NCBI RefSeq assembly: GCF_001276515.1
Contig: NZ_LDVZ01000010.1
Span: forward strand, 1 to 64,000
From: Haemophilus sp. C1
GTDB taxonomy: Bacteria > Pseudomonadota > Gammaproteobacteria > Enterobacterales > Pasteurellaceae
Direction: 5' to 3'
Length of the DNA stretch: 64,000 nt
Shown: positions 1 to 11,625 of the stretch, in pieces
How positions within the stretch are numbered: the first letter of the stretch is position 1
Layout of the letters: the number at the start of each line of letters is the position of its first letter
Made by a program: the position numbers and the translations under genes
The notes under the pieces: generated by a model
What the model saw: the letters and a program-made list of their open reading frames with translations, nothing else
Told to the model about the DNA's origin: nothing
Databases searched by the model: none

Positions 1-57
1 TCGAACCTAGGGATGCCGAGATCAAAACCCGGTGCCTTACCGCTTGGCGATACCCCA
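1..57 (-). tRNA. tRNA-Gln(TTG), 3' end cut by window edge
   Basis: Read on the minus strand from 57, the sequence starts TGGGGTATCGCCAAGCGG, the usual beginning of bacterial glutamine tRNA. The anticodon loop reads TTTTGAT, giving anticodon TTG. The T-arm GGTTCGA is present, but the 3' part of the acceptor stem lies outside the window. It is the last visible gene of a Met-Leu-Gln tRNA cluster transcribed leftward. Confidence 0.93.
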
Positions 58-85
58 ACTACTATTTGACTTACAAAGCGATAAA

Positions 86-170
86 TGGTGCGGGACGAGG
101 GACTTGAACCCACACACCTCTCGGCGCCAGAACCTAAATCTGGTGCGTCTACCAATTTCGCCAGTCCCGC
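86..170 (-). tRNA. tRNA-Leu(TAG)
   Basis: The minus strand from 170 starts GCGGGACTGGCGAAATTGG and ends GTCCCGCACCA, so the acceptor stem pairs fully and CCA is encoded. The anticodon stem-loop carries TAG within GATTTAGGTTC. A variable arm and the length of 85 nt fit a class II leucine tRNA. It lies between tRNA-Met and tRNA-Gln and is probably co-transcribed with them. Confidence 0.95.
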
Positions 171-175
171 AAATT

Positions 176-252
176 TGGTGGCTACAGCGAGATTCGAACT
201 TGCGACCCCAACATTATGAGTGTTGTGCTCTAACCAACTGAGCTATGTAGCC
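176..252 (-). tRNA. tRNA-Met(CAT), elongator type
   Basis: The minus strand from 252 starts GGCTACATAGCTCAGTTGG and ends CTGTAGCCACCA, giving a complete cloverleaf of 77 nt with encoded CCA. The anticodon loop contains CTCATAA. The GGCTAC acceptor start matches enterobacterial elongator methionine tRNA rather than initiator tRNA (CGCGGGG start). An isoleucine-2 tRNA with modified CAT anticodon is the alternative and looks less likely. It is the promoter-proximal gene of the cluster. Confidence 0.92.
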
Positions 253-293
253 ATTACCTTAATTTGCCTAACCATATCGGCTTTGCGGGGCGT

Positions 294-322
294 ATTATGC
301 TGATTTTGACTATACTCGTCAA
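294..322 (-). promoter_or_regulatory. Sigma-70 stable-RNA promoter for the tRNA cluster
   Basis: On the minus strand there is a -35 element TTGACG (plus 317-322), a 17-bp spacer, and a -10 element CATAAT (plus 294-299). A GC-rich stretch ACGCCCCGC follows immediately, resembling the stringent discriminator of rRNA and tRNA promoters. It ends about 40 bp upstream of the tRNA-Met 5' end. Confidence 0.75.
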
Positions 323-484
323 ATACTTTTTTTAAAATATTTGGATTTTCCTTTTCATTTGATTATTAATAAAACACATCAACTATTTTTTATACATTTC
401 TACAATATGATATTGGCTTTTTTAGCACTTTAATCGCTATTTCTCTTTTACTCACTTATCTATTCATTTTTAATTAAAATTTAT

Positions 485-513
485 TTGACAAAAAATGTCT
501 AAATCGTTATTTC
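485..513 (+). promoter_or_regulatory. Candidate lysC promoter
   Basis: A perfect -35 hexamer TTGACA (485-490) is followed after 17 bp by a poor -10 match, tatttc (508-513). It is the only good -35 in the leader and lies about 65 bp before the lysC start. The weak -10 keeps confidence low. Confidence 0.35.
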
Positions 514-555
514 TAATGTTCATTATTCTAAAAACACAACATCAAGGAGTATCTT

Positions 556-1908
556 ATGTCCCATCTCTCAGTCGCCAAATTTGGCGGAACATCTGTAGCC
601 AATCATGCAGCGATGACGGCTTGTGCAAAAATTGTCATCGCTGATCCAAATACACGCGTAGTCGTGCTTTCTGCATCAGCTGGGGTGACGAATTTATTAG
701 TCACGTTAGCAAATGGTGTAGCAGCGACAGAACGTGAAAAATTAATCGGTGAAATCCGTCAAATTCAAGAGAATATTTTGAATGAGTTAAAAGACGACAG
801 CCGTGTTCGTCCGATTATTGAAAAATATCTTGAAAATATTACCGCACTTTCTGAAGCAGCTAGTCTTGCAACCTCTCCCGCATTAACCGACGAACTCATC
901 AGCCACGGTGAAATGATGTCAACTCAAATCTTTATTGAGATTTTACGTGAACAAAACGCATCGGGCACTTGGGTTGATGTACGTACAATTGTTGCAACCA
1001 ATAACCATTTTGGTAAAGCCGCACCGAATGATGAACAAACCCAATTAAACAGCGATAGCATTTTAAAACCATTAATAGACCGAGGCGAATTAGTCATTAC
1101 ACAAGGTTTTATCGGACGTGAGCCAAGCGGTAAAACAACCACATTAGGCCGTGGCGGTAGCGACTACTCTGCTGCTTTGTTAGCCGAAGTATTAAATGCA
1201 AAAGACGTTTTAATTTGGACTGATGTTGCGGGTATTTACACAACTGATCCACGCATTGTTCCTGCTGCACAACGTATTGACACAATGAGCTTTGCTGAAG
1301 CAGCTGAAATGGCAACCTTTGGCGCAAAAGTGCTACATCCAGCCACATTACTCCCCGCAGTTCGCAGTAATATCCCCGTTTATGTAGGTTCAAGTAAAGC
1401 ACCAGAAGCGGGCGGAACTTGGGTTACTCGCGATCCTCAACCTCGTCCAACTTTCCGTGCAATTGCATTACGCCGAGATCAAACTTTACTCACTCTTTCA
1501 AGTTTAAGTATGCTGCATGCGCAAGGTTTCTTAGCGAATGTATTTAACATTTTGGCTAAACACAAAATTTCAGTGGATACTATCACTACATCAGAAGTGA
1601 GCGTTGCATTAACATTAGATAAAACAGGCTCCGCATCTTCAGGAGCAGAATTGCTTTCAACCGAATTGTTAGATGAACTTCGCCAATATTGTTCAGTGAA
1701 AGTCGATACTGGATTATCATTAGTCGCATTAATCGGCAACGACTTACATATCGCTTCCGGTGTAGCAAAACGTATTTTTGATACGCTTCAATCTTACAAC
1801 GTGCGCATGATTAGTTATGGCGCGAGTACCAACAATATTTGTATGCTCGTGCAAAGTGAACATGCTGACGAAGTCGTTCGTTCATTACACAAATCTTTAT
1901 TTGAATAA
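556..1908 (+). CDS. lysC: Aspartokinase III (lysine-sensitive)
   Basis: LysC phosphorylates aspartate, the first step toward lysine, threonine, methionine and diaminopimelate. The 450-residue product starts with the kinase signature KFGGTSVA near residue 8 and contains GRGGSDYSAALLA around residue 205. Its C-terminal third looks like paired ACT regulatory domains (LTLSSLSMLHAQGFLANVF, then LVALIGNDL). The length fits the monofunctional lysine-inhibited enzyme; there is no homoserine dehydrogenase fusion. AAGGAG seven bases before the ATG supports the start. dapD, a later step in the same pathway, lies nearby. Confidence 0.95.
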   Translation: MSHLSVAKFGGTSVANHAAMTACAKIVIADPNTRVVVLSASAGVTNLLVTLANGVAATEREKLIGEIRQIQENILNELKDDSRVRPIIEKYLENITALSEAASLATSPALTDELISHGEMMSTQIFIEILREQNASGTWVDVRTIVATNNHFGKAAPNDEQTQLNSDSILKPLIDRGELVITQGFIGREPSGKTTTLGRGGSDYSAALLAEVLNAKDVLIWTDVAGIYTTDPRIVPAAQRIDTMSFAEAAEMATFGAKVLHPATLLPAVRSNIPVYVGSSKAPEAGGTWVTRDPQPRPTFRAIALRRDQTLLTLSSLSMLHAQGFLANVFNILAKHKISVDTITTSEVSVALTLDKTGSASSGAELLSTELLDELRQYCSVKVDTGLSLVALIGNDLHIASGVAKRIFDTLQSYNVRMISYGASTNNICMLVQSEHADEVVRSLHKSLFE

Positions 1909-1918
1909 AGTAGAAAGC

Positions 1919-1955
1919 CTAAAGTGCGGTGAAAAATCAACGCACTTTTTCTTTT
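1919..1955 (+). terminator. USS-containing terminator after lysC
   Basis: An AAAGTGCG arm, a 12-nt loop and a CGCACTTT arm are followed by a T-rich run. The left arm is a complete uptake signal sequence (AAGTGCGGT). It begins about ten bases after the lysC stop. Confidence 0.8.
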
Positions 1956-2025
1956 ATATCATTGAGATTAAAACCGAAAAAGAGTAAAGTAGACGGCTGT
2001 TCATTTGACTAATTTAACCGAATAA

Positions 2026-3336
<1,311 letters not shown>

Positions 3337-3351
3337 TTTCTTTTGATTTTC

Positions 3352-3383
3352 AGACCGCACTTTCAAAAGTGCGGTCTTTTTTT
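3352..3383. terminator. Bidirectional USS-pair terminator between purA and dapD
   Basis: The perfect inverted repeat AGACCGCACTTT / AAAGTGCGGTCT (3352-3377) has a two-base loop and is followed by seven Ts. Both arms are complete uptake signal sequences. purA and dapD converge here. The plus strand has the better T-run, so it terminates purA most clearly. Confidence 0.85.
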
Positions 3384-3395
3384 ACAGCATTTTAA

Positions 3396-4223
3396 TTATT
3401 CTTCGATAGAACGTAATAATTCGTTAATACCCACTTTACCTAAAGTTTTTGCATCCACTTTTTTCACGATTACGGCGCAGTATAGGCTATATTTTCCACA
3501 TTTTGATGGAAGGCTACCAGATACCACTACAGAACCTGCTGGTACACGGCCGTAGTGAATTTCACCAGTTTCACGATCATAAATTTTGGTTGATTGACCG
3601 ATGAATACGCCCATTGAGATAACACAGCCATCTTCTACGATAACGCCTTCCACCACTTCTGAACGTGCGCCAATAAAGCAGTTATCACCGATAATGGTTG
3701 GATTAGCTTGTAATGGCTCTAATACACCACCGATGCCTACACCTCCCGATAAATGCACATTTTTACCAATTTGCGCACATGAACCAACCGTTGCCCAAGT
3801 ATCTACCATGGTGCCTTCGCCAACGTATGCACCAATATTTACATAAGATGGCATTAATACGCAGTTTTTAGAAATATACGCCCCTTTGCGCACCGTTGCT
3901 GAAGGCACGACACGGAAACCTTCTTGAGCAAAACGCTCTTCGGTGTAATCCGCAAATTTTAATGCCACTTTGTCGTAATATTTGGTTTCTGCACCATCAA
4001 TGATTTGGTTGTCATTAATACGGAATGAAAGTAAAACCGCTTTTTTTAACCATTGATGTGTTACCCATTCGCCATCAATTTTTTCTGCAACACGGTATTT
4101 ACCAGAATCTAATCCTTCGATTACTTCTTCAATTGCTGCGCGCGTTGCTGCATCAACGGTTTTTGGTGTAATTTCTGCACGTTTTTCAAATGCAGCTTCA
4201 ATAATTGCTTGTAAATTTGACAT
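3396..4223 (-). CDS. dapD: 2,3,4,5-tetrahydropyridine-2,6-dicarboxylate N-succinyltransferase
   Basis: DapD transfers succinyl from succinyl-CoA to tetrahydrodipicolinate in the succinylase branch of diaminopimelate and lysine synthesis. The 275-residue protein starts [17 protein letters not shown]. Its second half is a left-handed parallel beta-helix built from hexapeptide repeats (such as [19 protein letters not shown] and [11 protein letters not shown]). An upstream in-frame start at 4289 is rejected: the one chosen has a good AGGAAG site and matches the family N-terminus and length. Confidence 0.96.
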   Translation of the reverse strand: MSNLQAIIEAAFEKRAEITPKTVDAATRAAIEEVIEGLDSGKYRVAEKIDGEWVTHQWLKKAVLLSFRINDNQIIDGAETKYYDKVALKFADYTEERFAQEGFRVVPSATVRKGAYISKNCVLMPSYVNIGAYVGEGTMVDTWATVGSCAQIGKNVHLSGGVGIGGVLEPLQANPTIIGDNCFIGARSEVVEGVIVEDGCVISMGVFIGQSTKIYDRETGEIHYGRVPAGSVVVSGSLPSKCGKYSLYCAVIVKKVDAKTLGKVGINELLRSIEE

Positions 4224-4303
4224 AGAACTTCCTATATATGTTGTGAATAAAACGGCGTTAGTTTTACCATATTTTAAACAGGCAAGCAAAACACCGAAAA
4301 AAA

Positions 4304-4339
4304 ATCACCGCACTTTGTCTTAAAACAAACTGCGGTGAT
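4304..4339 (-). terminator. Hairpin terminator after the YnhF-like gene
   Basis: The inverted repeat ATCACCGCACTTTGT / CAAACTGCGGTGAT is followed, reading leftward, by a run of eight Ts on the minus strand. One arm is a USS. It lies about 15 bases after the stop of the small gene at 4356-4436 and ahead of dapD, so it would separate the two transcripts. Confidence 0.7.
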
Positions 4340-4355
4340 CCTAAAACATCATAGA

Positions 4356-4436
4356 TTAAAAAATAGAAAGCGCCAAACCACAAACGACTGACATACTCAA
4401 TACAACTGCAATCATTGCATAACCAAAATCACTCAT
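4356..4436 (-). CDS. YnhF-like small membrane protein (26 aa)
   Basis: On the minus strand an ATG at 4436 opens a 26-residue frame, MSDFGYAMIAVVLSMSVVCG then LALSIF, that is nearly all one hydrophobic helix. A strong site, GAGGAG, lies eight bases upstream and a terminator follows the stop. In E. coli the 29-residue YnhF membrane peptide is encoded beside purR; here the gene is divergent from purR, so context and size agree. I cannot confirm homology by alignment. Its function is unknown in both species. Confidence 0.62.
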   Translation of the reverse strand: MSDFGYAMIAVVLSMSVVCGLALSIF

Positions 4437-4577
4437 GTTTTTCTCCTCACTAAAAATGATGGCGCATTGTAGCAAGATTTTAAAAAAAAAATCATCCCTT
4501 TTACAAAAAAATCTCAATAAAAGTAACGAAATTTTCTACAAACCTTTATAATGAGCAAAATTTTTTGGGAGCGGAAT

Positions 4578-5588
4578 ATGGCAACAATTAAAGATGTGGC
4601 AAAAATGGCTGGCGTGTCCACCACAACAGTATCTCATGTTATTAATAAAACCCGTTTCGTAGCAAAAGATACGGAAGAAGCCGTTCTATTGGCAATTAAG
4701 CAACTTAATTATTCACCCAGTGCCGTGGCGCGCAGTTTGAAAGTTAATACCACAAAATCCATTGGGATGATTGTGACGACCAGTGAAGCACCGTATTTTG
4801 CGGAGATTATTCATTCTGTTGAAGAACATTGCTATCGACAAGGTTATTCGTTGTTCTTGTGTAATACACAAAATGATCCTGAAAAAGTCAAAAATCATTT
4901 AGAAATGTTGGCAAAAAAACGGGTTGATGGCTTACTTGTGATGTGTTCTGAATACACACAGGATTCATTAGATTTACTTTCGTCATTTTCCAGTATTCCA
5001 ATGGTTGTAATGGATTGGGGCCCAAATGCGAATACCGATGTAATTGATGATCATAGTTTTGATGGCGGTTATTTAGCAACCCAACACCTCATTGAGTGCG
5101 GTCATAAAAAAATTGGGATTATCTGCGGTGAACTCAATAAAACTACAGCAAAAACTCGTTATGAAGGCTTTTTAAAAGCGATGGCAGATGCAAATCTTGA
5201 AGTGCATGAACCTTGGATTTTCGAAGGTGCATTTGAGCCTGAAGACGGTTATGAATGTATGAATCGTTTACTGGCTCAAGAGGAATTACCAACCGCCCTA
5301 TTCTGTTGTAACGATGTGATGGCACTCGGTGCAATTTCCGCTCTGACAGAAAAAGGCTTGCGTGTGCCAGAGGATATGTCGATTATCGGCTATGATGATA
5401 TTCATGCCTCACGTTTCTACGCACCACCATTAACCACCATTCACCAATCGAAGCTACGATTAGGCAGACAGGCGGTGAATATTTTATTAGAGCGCATCAG
5501 CCAAAAAGATCAGGGCGTTCAGCAATATAGCCGTATTGATATTGGCCCTGAACTTATTATTCGAAAATCCGTTAAATCAATTTTATAA
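4578..5588 (+). CDS. purR: Purine repressor, LacI family
   Basis: PurR represses purine synthesis genes when bound to hypoxanthine or guanine. The 336-residue protein begins [20 protein letters not shown], a LacI-type helix-turn-helix and hinge (residues 1-60). A periplasmic-binding-protein-like effector domain follows. The nine extra codons available upstream (from 4551) are rejected because the chosen ATG has GGGAGCGG in front of it and gives the standard family length. Confidence 0.95.
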   Translation: MATIKDVAKMAGVSTTTVSHVINKTRFVAKDTEEAVLLAIKQLNYSPSAVARSLKVNTTKSIGMIVTTSEAPYFAEIIHSVEEHCYRQGYSLFLCNTQNDPEKVKNHLEMLAKKRVDGLLVMCSEYTQDSLDLLSSFSSIPMVVMDWGPNANTDVIDDHSFDGGYLATQHLIECGHKKIGIICGELNKTTAKTRYEGFLKAMADANLEVHEPWIFEGAFEPEDGYECMNRLLAQEELPTALFCCNDVMALGAISALTEKGLRVPEDMSIIGYDDIHASRFYAPPLTTIHQSKLRLGRQAVNILLERISQKDQGVQQYSRIDIGPELIIRKSVKSIL

Positions 5589-5603
5589 AACTTATTAAAA
5601 ATA

Positions 5604-5648
5604 AACCGCACTTTTTAAACAATCACTAAAAAGTGCGGTTCTTTTTTA
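5604..5648 (+). terminator. USS-pair terminator after purR
   Basis: The arms AACCGCACTTTTT (5604-5616) and AAAAAGTGCGGTT (5628-5640) form a 13-bp perfect stem with an 11-nt loop, followed by CTTTTTT. Both arms contain the uptake signal. Confidence 0.85.
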
Positions 5649-5771
5649 GCTATTTTTTCGCTTTTCTTGATTATCTTCAATGTTTCTATAAATAGCATTT
5701 GCCCTCCACCCTATTTTTAGTTATATCTATCGCCAACTTACGAGTTTTATTTTTTACTTTTAGGAGTTCCT

Positions 5772-8411
5772 ATGACACAAGAGTACACCACTCTGCGCAA
5801 TAACATTAGTATGTTAGGGCGTTTTCTCGGAGAAACAATCAACGATGCACAAGGTGCCGATATTCTCGAGTTAATCGAAAATATTCGTAAACTTTCTCGT
5901 AATTCTCGTGCGGGTGATGATAAAGCAAGACAAGAATTGCTCGACACGCTCGGTAGTATTTCTAATGAAAATATTATTCCCGTCGCACGCGCTTTCAGCC
6001 AATTTTTAAACCTCACGAATATTGCGGAACAATATCAAACGATTTCGCGTGAACATTCTCTAGCACAAAGTTCTTCTCAATCCTTAAGCGAACTTTTCAA
6101 ACGCTTAAAAGAACAAAATGCCTCTGTAGAAGAGGTGCATAAAACCGTTGAAAAATTATTAATTGAGCTTGTTCTGACCGCACATCCAACAGAAACAACA
6201 CGTCGTTCACTCATTCATAAACACATTGAAATCAATAAATGTTTAAGCAAGCTAGAACATCATGATTTAACGGAAAAAGAACGCAATATTATTGAGCGTC
6301 TATTACTTCGCTTAATCGCTGAGGCTTGGCATACCAACGAAATTCGTACTGTTCGTCCAACGCCATTTGATGAAGCAAAATGGGGATTTGCAATGTTGGA
6401 AAACAGTTTGTGGCAAGCTGTACCAGAATTTTTACGCCAACTCAACGAAACCGCTCGTGAATTTTTAGGTTACGATTTGCCAGTAGGATTAAAACCTGTG
6501 CGTATTTCCTCTTGGATGGGTGGCGACCGTGATGGAAACCCATTTGTCACCGCACAAATCACCAAAAAAGTACTTTATTTTGCCCGTTGGAAAGCAGCAG
6601 ATTTATTCTTGCAAGACATCAGCAAATTAGCCGATGAACTTTCAATGGTGAAATGTAGCGATGAATTTCGTGATAAATATGGCGAGCATTTAGAACCCTA
6701 TCGCTTTGTGGTGAAAAATTTACGCAATCAACTTACGGCAACATTAGCTTATTTTGATGATCACCTATCAGATCGCACACCGCGCGTATCCGAAAGCGAG
6801 ATTATTTTAGAAGATAGCCAACTTTGGGAGCCGCTTTACGATTGTTATCAATCTTTAATTCAATGCGGAATGCGCATTATTGCAAATGGTTCATTGTTGA
6901 ATATTTTGCACCGTATTAGTTGTTTTGGCGTGACGCTTTCTCAAATGGATATTCGCCAAGAAAGCACACGTCACACCGATGCCATTGCAGAAATCACACG
7001 CTATATTGGTTTAGGCGATTACTCTCAATGGACGGAAGACGATAAACAGGCTTTCTTAATTCGGGAATTAAGCTCGCGCCGTCCATTAATTCCGCAAAAC
7101 TGGACGCCATCGCCTGAAACCAAAGAAATTTTAGATACTTGCAAAGTCATTGCGCAACAAAAACAAGGTGTTATTGCTTGTTATGTTATTTCGATGGCAC
7201 GCAGTGCCTCTGATGTTTTAGCCGTTCATTTACTCTTAAAAGAAGCAGGCGTGCCATATCACATTCCTGTTGTGCCGCTATTTGAAACCTTAGACGATTT
7301 AGATGCAGCCGAAAAAGTGATGACTCAACTTTTCAATGTGGGTTGGTATCGTGGCGTGATCAATAATCGTCAAATGGTGATGATTGGTTATTCAGATTCC
7401 GCCAAAGATGCTGGAATGATGGCTGCCTCTTGGGCGCAATATCGTGCGCAAGAAGCCTTAGTGAATTTAACGGAAAAACTTGGCATTGAACTCACTTTAT
7501 TCCACGGACGTGGTGGCACCATTGGTCGTGGTGGTGCGCCAGCTCACGCGGCATTACTTTCTCAACCGCCTCGTTCACTAAAAAATGGTTTACGTGTGAC
7601 AGAACAAGGCGAAATGATTCGCTTTAAACTGGGTTTACCGGCTGTGGCAGTAGAAACCTTTGATCTCTACGCCAGCGCCATTTTAGAAGCAAATTTGTTA
7701 CCGCCACCAGAACCAAAACCAGAATGGCGCACTGTAATGGACGAACTTTCCACTATTTCTTGCGATATTTATCGTGGCGTGGTTCGTGGCGATAAAGATT
7801 TCGTGCCTTATTTCCGCAGTGCGACGCCAGAACAGGAGCTCTCCAAATTGCCACTTGGTTCTCGCCCTGCAAAACGCAATCCAAATGGCGGCGTGGAAAG
7901 TTTACGCGCCATCCCTTGGATTTTTGCCTGGATGCAAAATCGCTTAATGCTACCAGCTTGGTTAGGGGCTGGTGCCTCTATACGTCAAATTATCGAACAA
8001 GACAAAGACGATATTATTCATGAAATGTGCGAAAACTGGCCGTTCTTTTCAACGCGAATTGGTATGTTGGAAATGGTCTTTAGTAAATCAGATGCTTGGC
8101 TTTCCCAACAATATGATCAACGATTAGTGAAAAAAGAACTTTGGTATTTAGGCGAAAATTTACGTAAGCAACTTAAAGATGATATTCAAACTGTGCTTTC
8201 ACTTTCTCACCAAAGTGAATTGATGTCTGATTTACCTTGGATTGCAGATTCAATCGCATTGCGTAATATCTACACGGATCCACTCAACCTACTGCAAGTG
8301 GAATTACTTCACCGTTTCCGTGAAAATCCTGAGCAAGTGAACCCCGATGTGGAACAAGCATTGATGATTACCATCACAGGTATCGCGGCAGGGATGCGCA
8401 ATACGGGCTAG
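5772..8411 (+). CDS. ppc: Phosphoenolpyruvate carboxylase
   Basis: Ppc carboxylates phosphoenolpyruvate to oxaloacetate, the main route refilling C4 acids here. The 879-residue product carries both signature regions: [14 protein letters not shown] near residue 135 with the catalytic histidine, and [19 protein letters not shown] near 537. The [14 protein letters not shown] motif (about 577) is also present, and the protein ends MRNTG as in other Ppc enzymes. TAGGAG eight bases before the ATG fixes the start. Confidence 0.97.
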   Translation: MTQEYTTLRNNISMLGRFLGETINDAQGADILELIENIRKLSRNSRAGDDKARQELLDTLGSISNENIIPVARAFSQFLNLTNIAEQYQTISREHSLAQSSSQSLSELFKRLKEQNASVEEVHKTVEKLLIELVLTAHPTETTRRSLIHKHIEINKCLSKLEHHDLTEKERNIIERLLLRLIAEAWHTNEIRTVRPTPFDEAKWGFAMLENSLWQAVPEFLRQLNETAREFLGYDLPVGLKPVRISSWMGGDRDGNPFVTAQITKKVLYFARWKAADLFLQDISKLADELSMVKCSDEFRDKYGEHLEPYRFVVKNLRNQLTATLAYFDDHLSDRTPRVSESEIILEDSQLWEPLYDCYQSLIQCGMRIIANGSLLNILHRISCFGVTLSQMDIRQESTRHTDAIAEITRYIGLGDYSQWTEDDKQAFLIRELSSRRPLIPQNWTPSPETKEILDTCKVIAQQKQGVIACYVISMARSASDVLAVHLLLKEAGVPYHIPVVPLFETLDDLDAAEKVMTQLFNVGWYRGVINNRQMVMIGYSDSAKDAGMMAASWAQYRAQEALVNLTEKLGIELTLFHGRGGTIGRGGAPAHAALLSQPPRSLKNGLRVTEQGEMIRFKLGLPAVAVETFDLYASAILEANLLPPPEPKPEWRTVMDELSTISCDIYRGVVRGDKDFVPYFRSATPEQELSKLPLGSRPAKRNPNGGVESLRAIPWIFAWMQNRLMLPAWLGAGASIRQIIEQDKDDIIHEMCENWPFFSTRIGMLEMVFSKSDAWLSQQYDQRLVKKELWYLGENLRKQLKDDIQTVLSLSHQSELMSDLPWIADSIALRNIYTDPLNLLQVELLHRFRENPEQVNPDVEQALMITITGIAAGMRNTG

Positions 8412-8418
8412 AAAGATG

Positions 8419-8452
8419 AAAAAAGTGCGGAAAATTTTCCGCACTTTTTTAT
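8419..8452. terminator. Bidirectional USS-pair terminator between ppc and the ycjX-like gene
   Basis: AAAAAAGTGCGG / CCGCACTTTTTT flanks a short loop (8419-8450) and has T-runs on both strands. It overlaps the last codon of the convergent ycjX-like gene, so the two genes share it. Confidence 0.8.
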
Positions 8453-9861
8453 TCAAATCGATCACTTAATAAAAATTGTAAAACCGCATCCATTCTCAAA
8501 TGAGGAATCGTTTCGCCTTGTTCTAAAGGCTGAGGTTCAAAACTATCAAAATCAAAGTGCGGTTGTTTTTGCCAGAATTCTGTTTTTGGTAATTTACTTG
8601 GTACTGTTCCTGGATAAAGCGTAATCGGTTGTTTATCAATAGAACGAATCCCTTGAATCGCTTTTATTTCTTTTCCTTGCTGATTCACAATCACTTGCTT
8701 TGTGGTACGAACAGCAGCAATAGCGGTATATTCCGTATCGATTCCTTCAAATTCCACATGGCGACCACCCTCTTGCACAATTTGACGCATTAAACTCACT
8801 AAATTAGGAATTTGATCACGAGTAATATGATCCGCCTTCGTCGCAACAAACATTAATCGATCAATTCTCGGGAAAAACAAACGATGAAGAAAATTTCTGC
8901 TGCCATAATGGAAATTATTAAATAACTGGTTTAAACCCATTTGCATATCTAAAAAGGCTTGCTGACTATGATTTAAAGGCGTTAAACAATCCGCCAAAAT
9001 CACTTGGCGATCAAAGGTAGAAAAATAATTTTCGTAAAAACCTTTCACAATTTTATTGCGATAATAATCATAACGTTTTGTCAACACGGCAAAATAGCTA
9101 TTTGATTTAGCTGTTTTTTTCAAGGTTTGCCAATGTTCTTCCGAAAGATGAATTAATGGAAAAAATTGTAATGCTGGCGCACCCTCTAAATCACTTGGCA
9201 ATACAAATCGCCCAGGCTGAATAAATTGCATGCCTTGCGACTTACATTGGTGTAAATAATCCGTATAACTTTTCGCTATCTTAGCTAAAACATCTTCATT
9301 TGCGACTGCACTTAAATCCAAATCCTGTAACATGGAAAGCCAATTCTGCGCCAATTCTTCACGAACGCCAGTGGTAACCTTGATTTGCTCTTGTGACCAT
9401 TGTTGAAAATCTAGATTTAACAACGGTAAATCGAGCAGCCACTCCCCTGGATAATCAAAAATATCCAGATAAAGCGTGCCGCGTTCTTTCAAATGACGTA
9501 GCAAGCCAGATTGGCGTTGAAAACGAATTGCTAAACGCGTTTCACTCACACCCCGAGTAGATTGAAACCATTGCGGCGGATTTTGTGACAAATCATTTAA
9601 ATTACTTTCATAATCAAAACGTGGCACGCTGAGATCTTGTTGAGATACTCGTTTCACCGACAAGATCGCACCATTTCTAGCTGCTTCAAACAAGGGCAAA
9701 TGCTGTGATGAATTTTGATTAATGGAGAGAAGTTGATTGATTAAACTTGTAATAAACGCCGTTTTTCCACTCCGACTTAACCCTGTTACCGCCAAGCGCA
9801 AAGTGCGGTCAAAACCACGATTAATAATTTGATTGATTTCGTTTTGAACCCGATTAAACAT
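8449..9861 (-). CDS. YcjX-family P-loop GTPase/ATPase
   Basis: The 470-residue protein belongs to the YcjX (DUF463) family of P-loop NTPases. The Walker A motif GLSRSGKTAF is at about residue 28, and LYLDIFDYPGEWLLDLPLL near 130 supplies the Walker B region. In E. coli ycjX is an envelope-stress gene next to the phage shock operon; its biochemical role is not settled. Here it is divergent from sapA with only 69 bp between, so the promoters overlap. The conserved neighbour relation may suggest an envelope link, but that is inference. Confidence 0.85.
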   Translation of the reverse strand: MFNRVQNEINQIINRGFDRTLRLAVTGLSRSGKTAFITSLINQLLSINQNSSQHLPLFEAARNGAILSVKRVSQQDLSVPRFDYESNLNDLSQNPPQWFQSTRGVSETRLAIRFQRQSGLLRHLKERGTLYLDIFDYPGEWLLDLPLLNLDFQQWSQEQIKVTTGVREELAQNWLSMLQDLDLSAVANEDVLAKIAKSYTDYLHQCKSQGMQFIQPGRFVLPSDLEGAPALQFFPLIHLSEEHWQTLKKTAKSNSYFAVLTKRYDYYRNKIVKGFYENYFSTFDRQVILADCLTPLNHSQQAFLDMQMGLNQLFNNFHYGSRNFLHRLFFPRIDRLMFVATKADHITRDQIPNLVSLMRQIVQEGGRHVEFEGIDTEYTAIAAVRTTKQVIVNQQGKEIKAIQGIRSIDKQPITLYPGTVPSKLPKTEFWQKQPHFDFDSFEPQPLEQGETIPHLRMDAVLQFLLSDRFE

Positions 9862-9930
9862 TCAATATCCTAGCCATTTTTACTAATATGCCTTACAATT
9901 TGACACATAATTTATCACAATGCATTTGTT

Positions 9931-11625
9931 ATGTTACGCAAAAATCTTACGTTTTTCTGTTTTCTATTTGGTATTGGCTTGAACTCCCAATTTCAAGCGG
10001 CCCCGCGCGTACCAGAACACCTAACAGAAAACGGATTAACTTATTGTACTAATGCCTCTGGATTTTCTTTTAATCCACAAACTGCGGATGCAGGCACCAG
10101 TATGAATGTCGTCACAGAACAAATTTATAACAAACTTTTTGAAATAAAAAACCATAGTGCGAACGTTACACCAGTGCTCGCACAATCCTATTCAATTTCA
10201 CCTGATAACAAAGAAATTTTGATTAATTTACGCCGCGGGGTGAAATTTCATCATACGCCTTGGTTTACCCCCACTCGTGATTTTAATGCGGAAGATGTGG
10301 TGTTTTCAATTAATCGTGTCTTGGGTCATGACACCTACTTGCCAACCCTAGCAGAAACAGCAATTACCTATAAAAATCCACAATATAAAGTGTTTCACGA
10401 GCAAGCAAGAAAAGTTCGCTTTCCTTATTTTGATAGCATTAAACTTAATGAAAAAATCAAATCAGTGACCGCACTTTCACCTTATCAAGTGAAAATTGAA
10501 TTGTTTGAGCCTGATTCATCGATCTTGTCGCATCTTGCCAGCCAATATGCCATTATTTTTTCACAAGAATATGCCTATCAATTAAGTGCTGACGATAATC
10601 TCACTCAATTAGATACTCACCCCGTGGGCACTGGGCCTTATCAAGTAAAAGATTATGTGTATAACCAATATGTTCGCTTAGTGCGTAACGAAAACTATTG
10701 GAAAAAAGAAGCAAAAATTGAAAATATCATTGTGGATTTATCTACCGATAGAAACGGGCGACTCGTCAAATTTTTCAATAATGAATGTCAAATAGCCTCT
10801 TATCCTGAAGTGAGCCAAATTGGCTTATTAAAGAGCAATGATAAGCACTACTATATGCAATCCACTGACGGAATGAATTTGGCATATCTTGCTTTCAATT
10901 TTGAAAAACCATTGATGCAGGATCGTAGTATTCGAGAAGCCATTTCACAAAGTTTGAACCGCGCACGCATTATTCACAACATCTATCACAATACTGCGAC
11001 AGTGGCGAATAACATTATCCCTGAAGTATCTTGGGCTTCTAGCGTAAACACGCCAGAATTTGATTTTGATTACAGTCCAAAAGTCGCGAAGAAAAAATTA
11101 GAAAATAAACATCTTTCGCTCAATTTATGGATGATTAATGAAGAACAAATGTATAACCCAGCTCCTTTTAAAATGGCGGAAATGATTAAATCCGATTTAG
11201 ATCAAGTCGGTGTGAAAGTGAAAGTGCGGACAGTGACACGCACATTTTTGAGTGAGCAACTTCGTAATAAATCAGAAAATTATGATTTAATTTTAGCTGG
11301 ATGGTTAGCAGGAAATCTTGATCCTGATGGATTTATGCGCCCTATTTTGAGCTGTAATACGCAAAATGAAATCACAAATTTATCTAACTGGTGTAACGAA
11401 GAATTTAATCATTTAATGGATCGCGCGATTGCTACATCTAATTTATCTGAACGAGCGCGTGCTTATAATGACGCTCAAGAACTGATTCTACAGGAATTAC
11501 CAATTATCCCTATCGCAAATGTGAAACGTATTTTAGTAGCCAATAGCCAAGTAAAAGGTGTGGAAATGACACCTTTTGGTAGTCTTAACTTTTCTGACTT
11601 ACGCTTACACAAGGAGAAACCCTAA
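9931..11625 (+). CDS. sapA: Peptide ABC transporter substrate-binding protein SapA
   Basis: SapA is the periplasmic solute-binding subunit of the Sap transporter, which in H. influenzae takes up antimicrobial peptides and heme. The 564-residue protein has a signal peptide (MLRKNLTFFCFLFGIGL... to about residue 23) and the family 5 (OppA/DppA) architecture, including PVGTGPYQVKDY near 232. No clear Shine-Dalgarno sequence precedes the ATG, but the start gives a proper signal peptide. Its stop overlaps the sapB start (TAATG). Confidence 0.95.
   Translation: MLRKNLTFFCFLFGIGLNSQFQAAPRVPEHLTENGLTYCTNASGFSFNPQTADAGTSMNVVTEQIYNKLFEIKNHSANVTPVLAQSYSISPDNKEILINLRRGVKFHHTPWFTPTRDFNAEDVVFSINRVLGHDTYLPTLAETAITYKNPQYKVFHEQARKVRFPYFDSIKLNEKIKSVTALSPYQVKIELFEPDSSILSHLASQYAIIFSQEYAYQLSADDNLTQLDTHPVGTGPYQVKDYVYNQYVRLVRNENYWKKEAKIENIIVDLSTDRNGRLVKFFNNECQIASYPEVSQIGLLKSNDKHYYMQSTDGMNLAYLAFNFEKPLMQDRSIREAISQSLNRARIIHNIYHNTATVANNIIPEVSWASSVNTPEFDFDYSPKVAKKKLENKHLSLNLWMINEEQMYNPAPFKMAEMIKSDLDQVGVKVKVRTVTRTFLSEQLRNKSENYDLILAGWLAGNLDPDGFMRPILSCNTQNEITNLSNWCNEEFNHLMDRAIATSNLSERARAYNDAQELILQELPIIPIANVKRILVANSQVKGVEMTPFGSLNFSDLRLHKEKP

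Larger units (their letters stand above)
253..555. other. AT-rich intergenic region between tRNA cluster and lysC
   Basis: The left part holds the leftward tRNA promoter. The rest is very AT-rich. I looked for a lysine riboswitch ahead of lysC and saw none of its conserved sequence blocks. A candidate lysC promoter lies at 485-513 and a good ribosome binding site, AAGGAG, at 544-549. No other gene is apparent. Confidence 0.6.

Noticed and set aside
253..555. Lysine riboswitch in the lysC leader
   Set aside because: The leader is 300 bp and lysC is a common target, but the conserved L-box blocks are not visible and the sequence is too AT-rich for its helices.
3343..3555. Short plus-strand frame over the purA-dapD junction
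   Set aside because: It overlaps the terminator and the dapD 3' end and has no ribosome site.
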